Shown: positions 8,179 through 16,502 of the stretch, piece after piece
Layout of the letters: the number at the start of each line of letters is the position of its first letter
Position numbering within the stretch: the stretch's first letter is position 1
Assembly: GCA_016287765.1 (NCBI GenBank)
Contig: JAEEWS010000004.1
Span: forward strand, 1 to 64,000
Origin: Lachnospiraceae bacterium
GTDB taxonomy: Bacteria; Bacillota_A; Clostridia; Lachnospirales; Lachnospiraceae
DNA: 64,000 nucleotides
Direction of reading: 5' to 3'
The notes under the pieces: generated by a model
Told to the model about the DNA's origin: nothing
Databases searched by the model: none
What the model saw: the letters and a program-made list of their open reading frames with translations, nothing else
Program-made: the position numbers and the translations under genes

Positions 8179-9577
8179 TTTGTTCCTGTTTTGATCCTTC
8201 CCTCAATAATTCGTCAAGTGCGTCATCCGCATCCTTTCCCCTTTTCTCCTTCTCAGCTCTTGCAAAATTGGCTGCCAGAGCGATCTCCCTGGTCACATCA
8301 TCCGCAAACACATTATTTTTCCTTCTTTCCCTCTTTGAGACTCCGGTGTTTATGTATTCGGAATTCAAAGTTTCCGGATCGATACGTTTGATCTTTGTGT
8401 AGGAAATCGTCTGAATAGGCATGTTCCGCTCTTTAAGCTTGAATTCCACATAGGTCTTTACCAGGAAATAGAAAACAGCAAAAGTAGGTACTCCCAATAT
8501 CATTCCGGTAACTTTAAACAGTCCGCCGCCCAGAGTAATGGCTACAACCACCCAAAAGGCGGAAAGACCGGTGGAATCGCCCAAAATGTTGGGTCCCAGG
8601 ATATTTCCGTCAAACTGCTGTAACAGTATGATGAAGATAACAAAGATAAGTGCTTTTCCCGGATCAATGATCAGAACAAGGAGTGAGCAGGGAATGGCTC
8701 CAACCCAGGGTCCGAAGATCGGTACGATATTGGTGACACCGATGACCACGGAAATAAGCGCTATATAGGGCATCTTCATTATGGAGCAGCCTATAAAGCA
8801 AAGGATACCTATGATCAGAGAGTCAATGAGCTTTCCGGAAATGAAACCGCCGAAAATACTGTCTGCTTCACGTCCCACAGCCAGGATAACATTTACCTTT
8901 TCCTTCTTAAAAGTAGCATAAAGCATCTTCTTCATACCACCGATAAAACTATGTTTACTTACAAGAAGAAATACAGCCACGCAAAGTCCGAGGAACACAT
9001 TAAGCAGAGTCTTGAATACTCCGTATATGCCCACACTGACGGTAGACATGAGCTTGTTTACCTCACCCAGCATATCATTTCTGATCCAGTTGCTTCCTGA
9101 ATCAATGGCATTATTTAAAATAGTCTGAACCTCGGCCTGTACCTCCTGATTGCCTTCAAAAAGCCTGGAGATATAGTTATATAAGGTCTTTCCGTAATCC
9201 GAAATATTGTTTACCAAAGTAAAAAGGCTTTCGCCCACTTCAGGCACCACCATGTACAATAATGCAACAATAATGGATATAAACAGTACCAAAGACAATC
9301 CGATGGCAAAGCCCTTTGCTATCTTTTTACATGTTCTGGTCTGTAATTTTGTGTGAGAAAGCAGTTCTGCCGTCCATCCGTCCAGAAAATCCACTATAGG
9401 GTTTAAAAGATAAGCCACAACTATACCGATGTTAATGGGCATCAGTATCTTAATGACCTTTTTGATAAAATCAAATATCATGGGTAAATAAAAGATCAAA
9501 AAGAAAAGAAGTATAGCTGCCGCAACTACGCTGAATATCATAACCCCCAGTTGAAAATATTTATTTTTTTCCTTCAT
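8165..9577 (-). CDS. AI-2E family transporter
   Basis: 470 aa from the ATG at 9577, preceded by GGAGG at 5 bases; an ATG 15 bases earlier has no RBS. About eight transmembrane segments, the family signature region GFISGKLIDSLIIGILCF and IVPIFGPWVGAIP, and a long charged cytosolic tail (RVSKRERRKNN-type, about 395-470). The family includes TqsA and Na+/H+ antiporter-like proteins; the substrate cannot be told from sequence. It follows the U32 gene by about 30 bases. Confidence 0.85.
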   Translation of the reverse strand: MKEKNKYFQLGVMIFSVVAAAILLFFLIFYLPMIFDFIKKVIKILMPINIGIVVAYLLNPIVDFLDGWTAELLSHTKLQTRTCKKIAKGFAIGLSLVLFISIIVALLYMVVPEVGESLFTLVNNISDYGKTLYNYISRLFEGNQEVQAEVQTILNNAIDSGSNWIRNDMLGEVNKLMSTVSVGIYGVFKTLLNVFLGLCVAVFLLVSKHSFIGGMKKMLYATFKKEKVNVILAVGREADSIFGGFISGKLIDSLIIGILCFIGCSIMKMPYIALISVVIGVTNIVPIFGPWVGAIPCSLLVLIIDPGKALIFVIFIILLQQFDGNILGPNILGDSTGLSAFWVVVAITLGGGLFKVTGMILGVPTFAVFYFLVKTYVEFKLKERNMPIQTISYTKIKRIDPETLNSEYINTGVSKRERRKNNVFADDVTREIALAANFARAEKEKRGKDADDALDELLREGSKQEQNGNN

Positions 9578-9605
9578 CCTGTCCTCCGTCATAGAAATCC
9601 CAAAC

Positions 9606-10841
9606 TCAAACTTCCTCTGTACCTTTGCCCCTTATTAATTCTCCCACAGAAGGGAGTTCCGAAAATCTCACAAATATCTTCTGTCTTGCATGAGGACATG
9701 AAGGCATGTGATTTCCATCTTCATCTTTTATATCGAGCACTTCGGCCTCGCTGTAAGTTCCGTCGAAATGCATGATCTCAAGCCTGTCCCCCACAAGGAA
9801 TTTATTTTTTTGCTCCATTTCCGCATAGCCGTCATTTGTAACGTCGGCTACGGTTCCGTAGTAAACAAATTCCTTGACATATACATTGTTGTCATAGACC
9901 TGCGCATCACTTCCGGGCTTGTTAAAGAAGAAACCGGTGGTGAAATTTCTGTAGGTGCATTTAGAAATGCTTTCTCTGTAAAGAGGAAGATTGGCATAGT
10001 ATTTCTCGGGGGATTCAAAGAAATCATCTATAGCCCTGCGATAAGTTCCCGCAACAGTTGCAACATAAAGAGCGGTCTTCATCCTTCCCTCTATCTTAAA
10101 GGAATCTATACCAGCCTTTACCAGTTCCGGAATGTGCTCTATCATGCACAGATCCTTTGAATTAAATATATATGTTCCTCTCTCGTTTTCAAAAACCGGC
10201 AGATACTCTCCGGGTCTGCTTTCTTCCATGAGATAGTATTTCCATCTGCAGGGATGGGTGCAAGCTCCCAGATTTGCATCACGCCCCGTAAAATAATTAC
10301 TGAGCAGACATCTTCCCGAATAAGAGATACACATCGCCCCATGCACAAATGTTTCTATCTCGGGTCCTTCGGGAGTATTCTTTCTTATATCTTCGATCTC
10401 TTCTATGGACAGTTCTCTGGCAGAAACCACTCTTGCGGCTCCTCTTTCTTTCCAGAAAAGAAAATCCATCCAGTTGGTATTGTTGGCCTGGGTACTTATG
10501 TGACGCTCTATACCCGGAGCCCATTTCCCCGCCAGTTCAAAAACTCCGGGATCGGAGATTATAAGGGCATCGGGCTTTATTTCCGTCAATTCCTTAAAGT
10601 ACTCTTTGATGCCTTCCAGATCTCTGTTATGAGCTGTGATATTGGCGGTAACATAAACTTTTTTGCCGTATTTGTGAGCCCACTTAATGCTCTCGGCCAT
10701 ATCTTCATTTGTAAAATTTTTTGCTTTCGCCCGCAATCCGTAAAGCTCACCGCCGATATATATTGCGTCGGCGCCGTAAAGGACAGCGGTTTTAAGCACT
10801 TCCGGGCTTGATGCCGGAAGAAGTAATTCCGGTTTTTTCAT
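9606..10841 (-). CDS. Peptidase U32 family protein, probable tRNA hydroxylation protein
   Basis: 411 aa. Starts MKKPELLLPASSPEVL, and carries the U32 signature ETFVHGAMCISYSGRC (about residue 168-183) with conserved cysteines. In B. subtilis the neighbouring yrrN/yrrO (trhP1/trhP2) products make 5-hydroxyuridine at tRNA position 34 and TrmR (yrrM) methylates it. The same partner lies directly upstream here (2 bases apart), so a TrhP role is inferred from both family and context. Only one U32 gene is present where Bacillus has two; length and the C-terminal beta-domain (FLVGDRLEIMHFDG) fit TrhP2/YrrO. Confidence 0.8.
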   Translation of the reverse strand: MKKPELLLPASSPEVLKTAVLYGADAIYIGGELYGLRAKAKNFTNEDMAESIKWAHKYGKKVYVTANITAHNRDLEGIKEYFKELTEIKPDALIISDPGVFELAGKWAPGIERHISTQANNTNWMDFLFWKERGAARVVSARELSIEEIEDIRKNTPEGPEIETFVHGAMCISYSGRCLLSNYFTGRDANLGACTHPCRWKYYLMEESRPGEYLPVFENERGTYIFNSKDLCMIEHIPELVKAGIDSFKIEGRMKTALYVATVAGTYRRAIDDFFESPEKYYANLPLYRESISKCTYRNFTTGFFFNKPGSDAQVYDNNVYVKEFVYYGTVADVTNDGYAEMEQKNKFLVGDRLEIMHFDGTYSEAEVLDIKDEDGNHMPSCPHARQKIFVRFSELPSVGELIRGKGTEEV

Positions 10842-10842
10842 T

Positions 10843-11499
10843 TTAATCCTGTTTCTTTAATGTCAATGCCATTCCGTCTCCCACTGCCACAATGGAAGTG
10901 GTAAGTTTCGGATCATGCTTTATTTTAAAGAGATAATCTCTCATCCTCATATGTATGGTGCGGTCTCTCCGCTCAATGGCAAACTTTGAATCGATAATGG
11001 AGCCTTCCTGAAGCACATTGTCAGTAACAAGAATGCCGCCTACCTTAAGCATGGGCAGAGCATTTTCGAGAAAGTTCATATATTGTGCCTTAGCCGCATC
11101 CATAAAAATAAGTTCGAACTGCCTTCCCTGCTCTCTCAGATCCTTAAGTGCATTAAGAGCATCGTCTTCTATAAGAAAAACATCCTTTGCTCTTTTTAAC
11201 GCAGCCAGATTTTTTCTCGCTTCCTTAAGCCTCATTTCCACTTTTTCTATTGTGGTGAGTTTACATCCTTCAGGCATATATTCACTCATCAGTGAAGCTG
11301 AAAACCCGATGGCAGTACCTATCTCAAGGATCTCTGAAGGCCGGATGAGCTCGATCAGAAATCTGAGCAATGCCTGACTGTCCTTTCTTATGATCGGAAC
11401 TTCGTTCATAAGGGCATATCTTTCCAGATCTGCCAGATATTCGGGCATATCGCTTTCAAGGGAGGCTATAAAATCAGCCATTCTTTCTTCGATGATCAT
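10843..11499 (-). CDS. trmR: tRNA 5-hydroxyuridine methyltransferase, TrmR type
   Basis: 218 aa from the ATG at 11499 (GGAG 9 bases upstream; a GTG at 11514 overlaps the preceding stop). Class I SAM-dependent O-methyltransferase: motif I EILEIGTAIGFSASLM, LIFMDAAKAQYMNFL with the metal-binding Asp, and TDNVL. Related to catechol O-methyltransferase-like enzymes, but the neighbours (U32 protein, mltG-like, ruvX, ireB) match the Bacillus yrr cluster, where YrrM is TrmR making 5-methoxyuridine at tRNA position 34. Confidence 0.8.
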   Translation of the reverse strand: MIIEERMADFIASLESDMPEYLADLERYALMNEVPIIRKDSQALLRFLIELIRPSEILEIGTAIGFSASLMSEYMPEGCKLTTIEKVEMRLKEARKNLAALKRAKDVFLIEDDALNALKDLREQGRQFELIFMDAAKAQYMNFLENALPMLKVGGILVTDNVLQEGSIIDSKFAIERRDRTIHMRMRDYLFKIKHDPKLTTSIVAVGDGMALTLKKQD

Positions 11500-11503
11500 A
11501 GAC

Positions 11504-11950
11504 TCACTCTCCACTCGGCGGTTCTATGGCATTAGCATAGTTGGTAATGGTATTCAATATCTCATCATAGGTCATGGAAGTGTTAAGGTGATAAGTACCC
11601 GCCAGGATCTTATATCCCAAAAGCTTAACCTTCAGATAAAATGAATAGCGGTTAACCACGATACGGTTCATTTCAAGCTTTGAAGCCAGCTCCATTGTGG
11701 ATGTGCCTTCGGGTATAACTATTTCCACACTTACCCCGGGGGCTTCCTCCACAGTCACGTCTCCAAAAACCTGATAGGTAAAATCATATACAAAAACACT
11801 TGCACGATATACAAGAAAGATAACAAAAATATAGAAGATGATATTGAGCACGAGATGTACCACAAAGGAAAACATATCCAGTGCTGCAATAGTACCGGCC
11901 TGACGGCCTCTTCTTGTTCTTATTCTTTCACTTACGGCATGCCGGGCCAT
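11504..11950 (-). CDS. Short MltG-like membrane protein without catalytic domain
   Basis: 148 aa. A basic N-terminus, one transmembrane helix (about 26-50), then a LysM-like segment as in MltG/YceG (VSVEIVIPEGTSTMELASKL, RYSFYLKVKLLGYKILAGTY, MTYDEIL). The protein stops where the YceG endolytic transglycosylase domain should begin; full MltG is about 340-380 aa, and the catalytic glutamate region is missing. The gene is in the mltG (yrrL) position of the conserved cluster and has an intact frame, RBS and one-base overlap with rnj, so it looks like a real shortened gene and not a broken one. It may be a structural or regulatory remnant. Confidence 0.7.
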   Translation of the reverse strand: MARHAVSERIRTRRGRQAGTIAALDMFSFVVHLVLNIIFYIFVIFLVYRASVFVYDFTYQVFGDVTVEEAPGVSVEIVIPEGTSTMELASKLEMNRIVVNRYSFYLKVKLLGYKILAGTYHLNTSMTYDEILNTITNYANAIEPPSGE

Positions 11951-13641
11951 CAGTCATCACCCTCCATAATAACGGGAAGTATCATAGGATTTCTCTTTGT
12001 ATTCTTCCAGACAAAATCGCCTAATGCATCCCTTATCATTCCCTTCATCTTTACACGGTCCGAAATGTGACGTCTTCCTATTTCCTCAAGGACATCGCAA
12101 ACCACGTCATATGCACCGTCCATAAGGTTATCCGACTCTTTCACATATACAAATCCCCTGGTAAGAAGTTCCGGTCCGGCAATAACCTCTCCGGTTGTCC
12201 TGTTCATGGTGAGCATAACAGCAATTAGTCCGTTCTCGGACAGAACCTGTCTGTCTCTGAGTACAACATTGCCCACGTCTCCCACTCCAAGTCCGTCAAC
12301 AAAAACGCCGCCCGAAGGCACGGATCCGACGATCTTTGCCTCATCCGCATTGATCTCCAGCACATCACCGCACTTAAGGATGAACACGTTATCCTTCTTT
12401 ACGCCCATGGACTTAGCGATCTCAGCATGGCTCATCAAATGTCTGTATTCTCCGTGAACGGGAATGGCAAATTTAGGCTTGGTCAGTGCATACATGAGCT
12501 TAAGTTCTTCAGCGCTGGCATGTCCCGAAACATGAGTATCCTGATAAAGCACTTTGGCTCCAAGTACAGAAAGCTCATTTATAACCTTGGATACGGACTT
12601 TTCATTTCCGGGTATGGGATTCGAACTTAAGATGACCACATCTCCGGGAACGATCTGAACCTTCTTGTGTACGGCTGCAGCCATTCTGGAAAGTGCCGCC
12701 ATGGCTTCACCCTGACTGCCTGTGGTAATGATGACCACTTTTTCCGGAGGATAATTCTTGATCTCGGCAATGTCTATCTGCATGGTCTTGGGAATAGTGA
12801 TATATCCGAGACTCTCCGCACATTTAACAACATTTACCATGCTTCTGCCTTCAATAGCTATCTTACGCTTAAACTTCTTGGCAGAATTGATGATCTGCTG
12901 AACTCTGTCCACATTGGATGCAAAAGTAGCGACTATGATCCTGTGTTTCGTATTGTCGGCGAAAATAGTGTCAAAAGTATGACCAACCGTACTTTCCGAC
13001 ATGGTATATCCGGGCTTTTGTGCATTGGTGGAATCGCCCAAAAGGGCAAGGACTCCCTTTTTACCTATCTCCGCAAATCTCTGAAGATCTATGGGATCTC
13101 CGAAAACGGGAGTGTAATCCACTTTAAAATCTCCTGTATGAACTATTGTTCCCACAGGGGTATAAATAGCAAAGGCCGCGGAGTCCTGGATGGAATGGGT
13201 GGTCTTTATGAATTCCACTCTGAAACACCCCAGGTTAACGCTCTGCCCGTGCTTAATTATCTTTCTTCTGGTGGAGTTTGTAAGTCCGTGTTCCTCCAGT
13301 TTGTACTCGATAAGTCCCATAGTAAGCTTTGTGGCATATACGGGTACATTGATCTTCTTTAAGACATAGGGCAGAGAACCGATGTGATCTTCATGTCCGT
13401 GGGTTATGACTATGCCCTTTACCTTCTCGATATTCTGCTCGAGATAGGTCACATCCGGGATGACACAGTCTATACCCAGCATATCATCGTCGGGAAATGC
13501 CATTCCGCAATCCACAACTATAATCGAATCCTCATATTCAAAAGCGGTCATATTCATGCCTATCTGACCCAGTCCGCCTATGGGGATGATCTTTACTCCA
13601 TGCAATACTGCATTTTCTTTTGTTTTTTTCTTTCTGTTCAT
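11950..13641 (-). CDS. rnj: Ribonuclease J
   Basis: 563 aa. Metallo-beta-lactamase/beta-CASP RNase acting in mRNA turnover and rRNA maturation as both endo- and 5' exonuclease. Motif THGHEDHIGSLPYVL supplies the zinc ligands, with HTGDFKVD, GDSTNAQ and HVSGHAS as later family motifs. The C-terminal domain (GDVGNVVLRDRQ, RTTGEVIAGPEL) is complete. Sits between the DUF1292 gene and the short mltG-like gene with a one-base overlap to the latter. The Bacillus yrr operon lacks rnj here, so this is a clostridial insertion into the order. Confidence 0.95.
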   Translation of the reverse strand: MNRKKKTKENAVLHGVKIIPIGGLGQIGMNMTAFEYEDSIIVVDCGMAFPDDDMLGIDCVIPDVTYLEQNIEKVKGIVITHGHEDHIGSLPYVLKKINVPVYATKLTMGLIEYKLEEHGLTNSTRRKIIKHGQSVNLGCFRVEFIKTTHSIQDSAAFAIYTPVGTIVHTGDFKVDYTPVFGDPIDLQRFAEIGKKGVLALLGDSTNAQKPGYTMSESTVGHTFDTIFADNTKHRIIVATFASNVDRVQQIINSAKKFKRKIAIEGRSMVNVVKCAESLGYITIPKTMQIDIAEIKNYPPEKVVIITTGSQGEAMAALSRMAAAVHKKVQIVPGDVVILSSNPIPGNEKSVSKVINELSVLGAKVLYQDTHVSGHASAEELKLMYALTKPKFAIPVHGEYRHLMSHAEIAKSMGVKKDNVFILKCGDVLEINADEAKIVGSVPSGGVFVDGLGVGDVGNVVLRDRQVLSENGLIAVMLTMNRTTGEVIAGPELLTRGFVYVKESDNLMDGAYDVVCDVLEEIGRRHISDRVKMKGMIRDALGDFVWKNTKRNPMILPVIMEGDD

Positions 13642-13665
13642 ATAATCCTTCTATTTAATATATTT

Positions 13666-13935
13666 TTATACCAACTTCACGTCTTCAAGCAGTCCCTCGA
13701 AGACACTCGCTATGGCATTAAGTTCTTCATCATCGTCCACGATCTCATATGTGATCTCGTCTTTACCGTCCGTGGACACTTCCTTTAAGATCAAAGCCTG
13801 ATCCTCTTCACCTTCAACAGTATCCAGCACAAGAAGATATGTGTTTCCGTTAAGCTTGGTCTGTTCCAGCACGCGAAACTCCACTTCTTCTCCGCCATCA
13901 CCCGTAAATTTTATAATAGTATCTTTTTCAGTCAT
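13666..13935 (-). CDS. DUF1292 protein (YrzB type)
   Basis: 89 aa, very acidic. Starts MTEKDTIIKFTGDGGEEVEF and has the family pattern LVLDTVEGEEDQALILK and YEIVDDDEELNAI. A small cytosolic protein found next to ruvX and ireB in many Bacillota; function not established. 4 bases after ruvX. Confidence 0.85.
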   Translation of the reverse strand: MTEKDTIIKFTGDGGEEVEFRVLEQTKLNGNTYLLVLDTVEGEEDQALILKEVSTDGKDEITYEIVDDDEELNAIASVFEGLLEDVKLV

Positions 13936-13939
13936 ATTA

Positions 13940-14362
13940 TCACTCTTTCATTGAATCAAGATAAGATTGCAAAATAATGGAAGCGGCGATCTTGTCAACC
14001 ACTTCGGCTTTCTTTTTCCAATCAAGCCCCGCTTCATCCAGGATCCAGTGTGCCTCCACGGTGGTCAGTCTTTCGTCTTGCATAACAACTTCAAGACCTG
14101 TCCTTCTTCTCAGATCCTCGGCGACACTCTCACAAAGCAGAGCTCTCTCTCCCACAGTATCGTTCATGTTAAGGGGAAGCCCGAGGACGATCTTTTTCAC
14201 ATCGTATTCTTCTATCAGCTCTTCTATTCGCCGATAGGTCTTTCTCATCTGGCTTTCCCGTTCTCTTCGTATGGTCTCCACGGGCTGAGCGGTAAGAAGC
14301 AGTTCATCGCTGATAGCTACTCCCACAGTGGCTCCGCCGTAGTCTAAACCCATAATTCTCAT
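13940..14362 (-). CDS. ruvX: Holliday junction resolvase-like protein RuvX/YqgF
   Basis: 140 aa. RNase H-fold with [16 protein letters not shown] at the N-terminus, LGLPLNM in the middle and [11 protein letters not shown] toward the end, supplying the acidic catalytic residues. The family is linked to pre-16S rRNA 5' end processing and to Holliday junction resolution. Start overlaps the ireB stop by 4 bases (ATGA), indicating coupling. Confidence 0.9.
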   Translation of the reverse strand: MRIMGLDYGGATVGVAISDELLLTAQPVETIRRERESQMRKTYRRIEELIEEYDVKKIVLGLPLNMNDTVGERALLCESVAEDLRRRTGLEVVMQDERLTTVEAHWILDEAGLDWKKKAEVVDKIAASIILQSYLDSMKE

Positions 14363-14634
14363 TTTGAATTACCGTCCTTAAAATTTGTGTCGATATAGTT
14401 TTGCAACAGCACTTCAAGGATCTCGTCACGCTCTACCTTCATGATCAGGCTTCTTGCCCCGTTATGACTGGTTATGTAGGTAGGATCCCCTGACATTATG
14501 TAACCTACGATCTGGTTGACCGGATTATAGCCCTGATCCGTAAGAGCCGCATATACCCGATCGATAATGTCCTTTGCCTGAGGTATCTCATCCTTGGCAG
14601 TCTGGAAAAATCTTGTGATGTTAATTTCCTTCAT
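14359..14634 (-). CDS. IreB family regulatory phosphoprotein
   Basis: 91 aa, UPF0297/YrzL family: [12 protein letters not shown], then [28 protein letters not shown], which is the conserved core. In Enterococcus IreB is phosphorylated near the N-terminus by the PASTA kinase IreK and controls cephalosporin resistance and lipid II supply. The N-terminal threonines here are T7 and T12. First gene of the ruvX-DUF1292-rnj run; RBS GGGAG 7 bases upstream. Confidence 0.9.
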   Translation of the reverse strand: MKEINITRFFQTAKDEIPQAKDIIDRVYAALTDQGYNPVNQIVGYIMSGDPTYITSHNGARSLIMKVERDEILEVLLQNYIDTNFKDGNSK

Positions 14635-14658
14635 TGCTTCTCCCTTCGTCTAACTTTT

Positions 14659-16002
14659 TTATTTCATTACCTCTCCAAACAAAACGTTGTTTCTGACCTC
14701 TTTTCCCAACATGGGGACGAATTCTCCGCTTTTTGCTTCCCCTGCATGTACCGCACATCTTACATATCTTTCGTTATACCCTGTGATATACCTGATGCCG
14801 TCGATCACTTCTTCCTCTTCAAACAGCACGTTTTGAACGCTGCCTGTGAAAAGACGGGCATATTCATTGCCCATAGCTTCTTCTATTGAGATCAGCTCTT
14901 TGCTCCGTACGCTCTTGACCTCTTCTCTCACCTGATCCGGCATTCTGTCGGCGGTTGTACCTCTCCTTCTGGAGTATTTAAAGACATGTATCTTCGAAAA
15001 CCCTATCTTTCTCGCAAATTCACAGGTTTCTTTAAATTCCTCCTCGGTCTCACCGGGGAATCCCACTATAATATCAGTTGTAAGAGAAGGCTTGTCATAA
15101 ACTTTTTTCAGTTCGTTGCAGCCGGTCTCATATTCACGGGAATCGTATTTTCTGTTCATACGTTTAAGTACAGTATCCGATCCGCTTTGAAGAGAGAGAT
15201 GAAAATGAGGACAAACCTTTTTGTTTATTGAAAGCCTTTCGGCAAAATCTTTCGTGATAACTCTGGGTTCCAATGACCCTATCCTGATCCTTTCAAGGCC
15301 GCTTACAGCCGCCATTTCTTCCATGAGCTTAAGAAGTGCGTCACCGCCCTTCATTCCGTAGGCTTCATATGAAGAAAGATGGATCCCTGTAAGGACTATC
15401 TCTTTATATCCCGTACTTACCAGTCTCTCGGTTTCACTTAAAACACTTTCCGGAAGCCTTGAACGTATCCTGCCTCTCGTATAAGGGATTATACAATATG
15501 TACAAAACTGATTACAGCCGTCCTGGATCTTTAAGTAGGCTCTTGTGTGAGATACTTTATCGAAATTTTCCAGATTCTCATAACATCTTTCCTTTCCGAT
15601 GTCGGAGATCTCATAAACCGTCTCTCCCTGCTTTTTGTTTTCAAGGCATTCAAGCACCACGTCAACTATTTTTTCTTTTCTGTTATTTCCAACAAAGCCG
15701 TCAATATCCAGCGCTTCCCTTTCCTCATCGGAAATAGCCTGAATGTAGCATCCCGCAGCGATCACCGCCGAAGAAGGATTTTCCTTCTTTGCTCTGTGGA
15801 TCATCTGTCTGGACTTTCTGTCTGCTATATTGGTCACGGAACAGGTGTTAATGAGATAAACATCGGCTGTATTCTCAAAGTCCGTTATCTCCGCTCCTTC
15901 AGCGGATAATAATGACGCCATGGCGTCAGATTCATATGAATTAACTTTACATCCAAGAGTCAGGATCGCTATTCTGACTCCATTAAGCTTTTTTTCGCAC
16001 AT
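14659..16002 (-). CDS. mtaB: tRNA ms2t6A methylthiotransferase MtaB
   Basis: 447 aa. Radical SAM enzyme that adds a methylthio group to t6A37 in tRNA. Three N-terminal cysteines (LGCKVNSYES, NTCSVTN, AAGCYIQ) bind the auxiliary cluster, and GCNQFCTYC holds the radical SAM cluster. A C-terminal TRAM-like part follows (about 385-447). Divergent from the HPr-like gene across about 130 bases; ireB follows 24 bases downstream. Confidence 0.92.
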   Translation of the reverse strand: MCEKKLNGVRIAILTLGCKVNSYESDAMASLLSAEGAEITDFENTADVYLINTCSVTNIADRKSRQMIHRAKKENPSSAVIAAGCYIQAISDEEREALDIDGFVGNNRKEKIVDVVLECLENKKQGETVYEISDIGKERCYENLENFDKVSHTRAYLKIQDGCNQFCTYCIIPYTRGRIRSRLPESVLSETERLVSTGYKEIVLTGIHLSSYEAYGMKGGDALLKLMEEMAAVSGLERIRIGSLEPRVITKDFAERLSINKKVCPHFHLSLQSGSDTVLKRMNRKYDSREYETGCNELKKVYDKPSLTTDIIVGFPGETEEEFKETCEFARKIGFSKIHVFKYSRRRGTTADRMPDQVREEVKSVRSKELISIEEAMGNEYARLFTGSVQNVLFEEEEVIDGIRYITGYNERYVRCAVHAGEAKSGEFVPMLGKEVRNNVLFGEVMK

Positions 16003-16070
16003 TAAAACATACTTTCCAAAGAATTAAATCTTTAACTCATTTATTTAAATATTTTTGTAACTTTTGTATA

Positions 16071-16099
16071 TTGATTTTTATTGTAAAAAATAATAATAT
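16071..16099 (+). promoter_or_regulatory. Promoter of the HPr-like gene
   Basis: TTGATT (16071-16076), a 17-base spacer, and TAATAT (16094-16099), followed by an AGGAGGT RBS at 16118-16124. Confidence 0.55.
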
Positions 16100-16130
16100 A
16101 CAAGCAAACAATCCAACAGGAGGTATTATT

Positions 16131-16364
16131 ATGACAACAGTAAAGATTTCATTAAACTCCATCGACAAGGTTAAGTCCTTTGTAAACGAGATCACAAAGT
16201 TTGAATCCGATTTCGACCTTGTTTCCGGAAGATATGTCATCGACGCCAAGTCTATCATGGGCATATTCAGCCTCGACCTTTCCAAGCCGATCGACTTAAA
16301 CATCCATGCTGACAAGGATATCGATGCCATCATGAACGTACTTGCACCTTACATCGTAAAGTAA
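16131..16364 (+). CDS. HPr-like protein lacking the active-site histidine
   Basis: 77 aa from the ATG at 16131 (AGGAGGT 6 bases upstream). The HPr fold is suggested by KISLNSIDKVKSFVNEI, DAKSIMGIFSLDLS and the closing helix. The regulatory serine loop (KSIMGIF, HPr Ser46 position) is kept, but the usual HARPA segment with His15 is replaced by NSIDKVK, with no histidine. It therefore cannot accept phosphate from enzyme I, much like Crh of Bacillus, and may act only in regulation through the serine. Stands alone with its own promoter and terminator. Crh identity is not proven. Confidence 0.75.
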   Translation: MTTVKISLNSIDKVKSFVNEITKFESDFDLVSGRYVIDAKSIMGIFSLDLSKPIDLNIHADKDIDAIMNVLAPYIVK

Positions 16365-16380
16365 TAAGGCTGCGGTATCA

Positions 16381-16403
16381 AGAGTTTGCTGTCAGCAAAC
16401 TCT
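16381..16403. other. Hairpin just after the HPr-like gene
   Basis: Perfect 10-bp stem agagtttgct / agcaaactct with a 3-base loop, 16 bases past the stop codon, no T tract. It may protect the mRNA 3' end. Confidence 0.5.
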
Positions 16404-16441
16404 CAATGATTTTGAACAATAGGGCGTTTACAGTTCTTAGG

Positions 16442-16471
16442 CATCCGCTGACGGCGGATGTCTTTTCTTTT
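16442..16471 (+). terminator. Terminator of the HPr-like gene
   Basis: 7-bp stem catccgc / gcggatg (16442-16448 and 16454-16460) followed by TCTTTTCTTTT. It may also serve thiI arriving from the other strand. Confidence 0.65.
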
Positions 16472-16502
16472 ATATCTCAAAAGACCAAAAACCGATCAGC
16501 CT

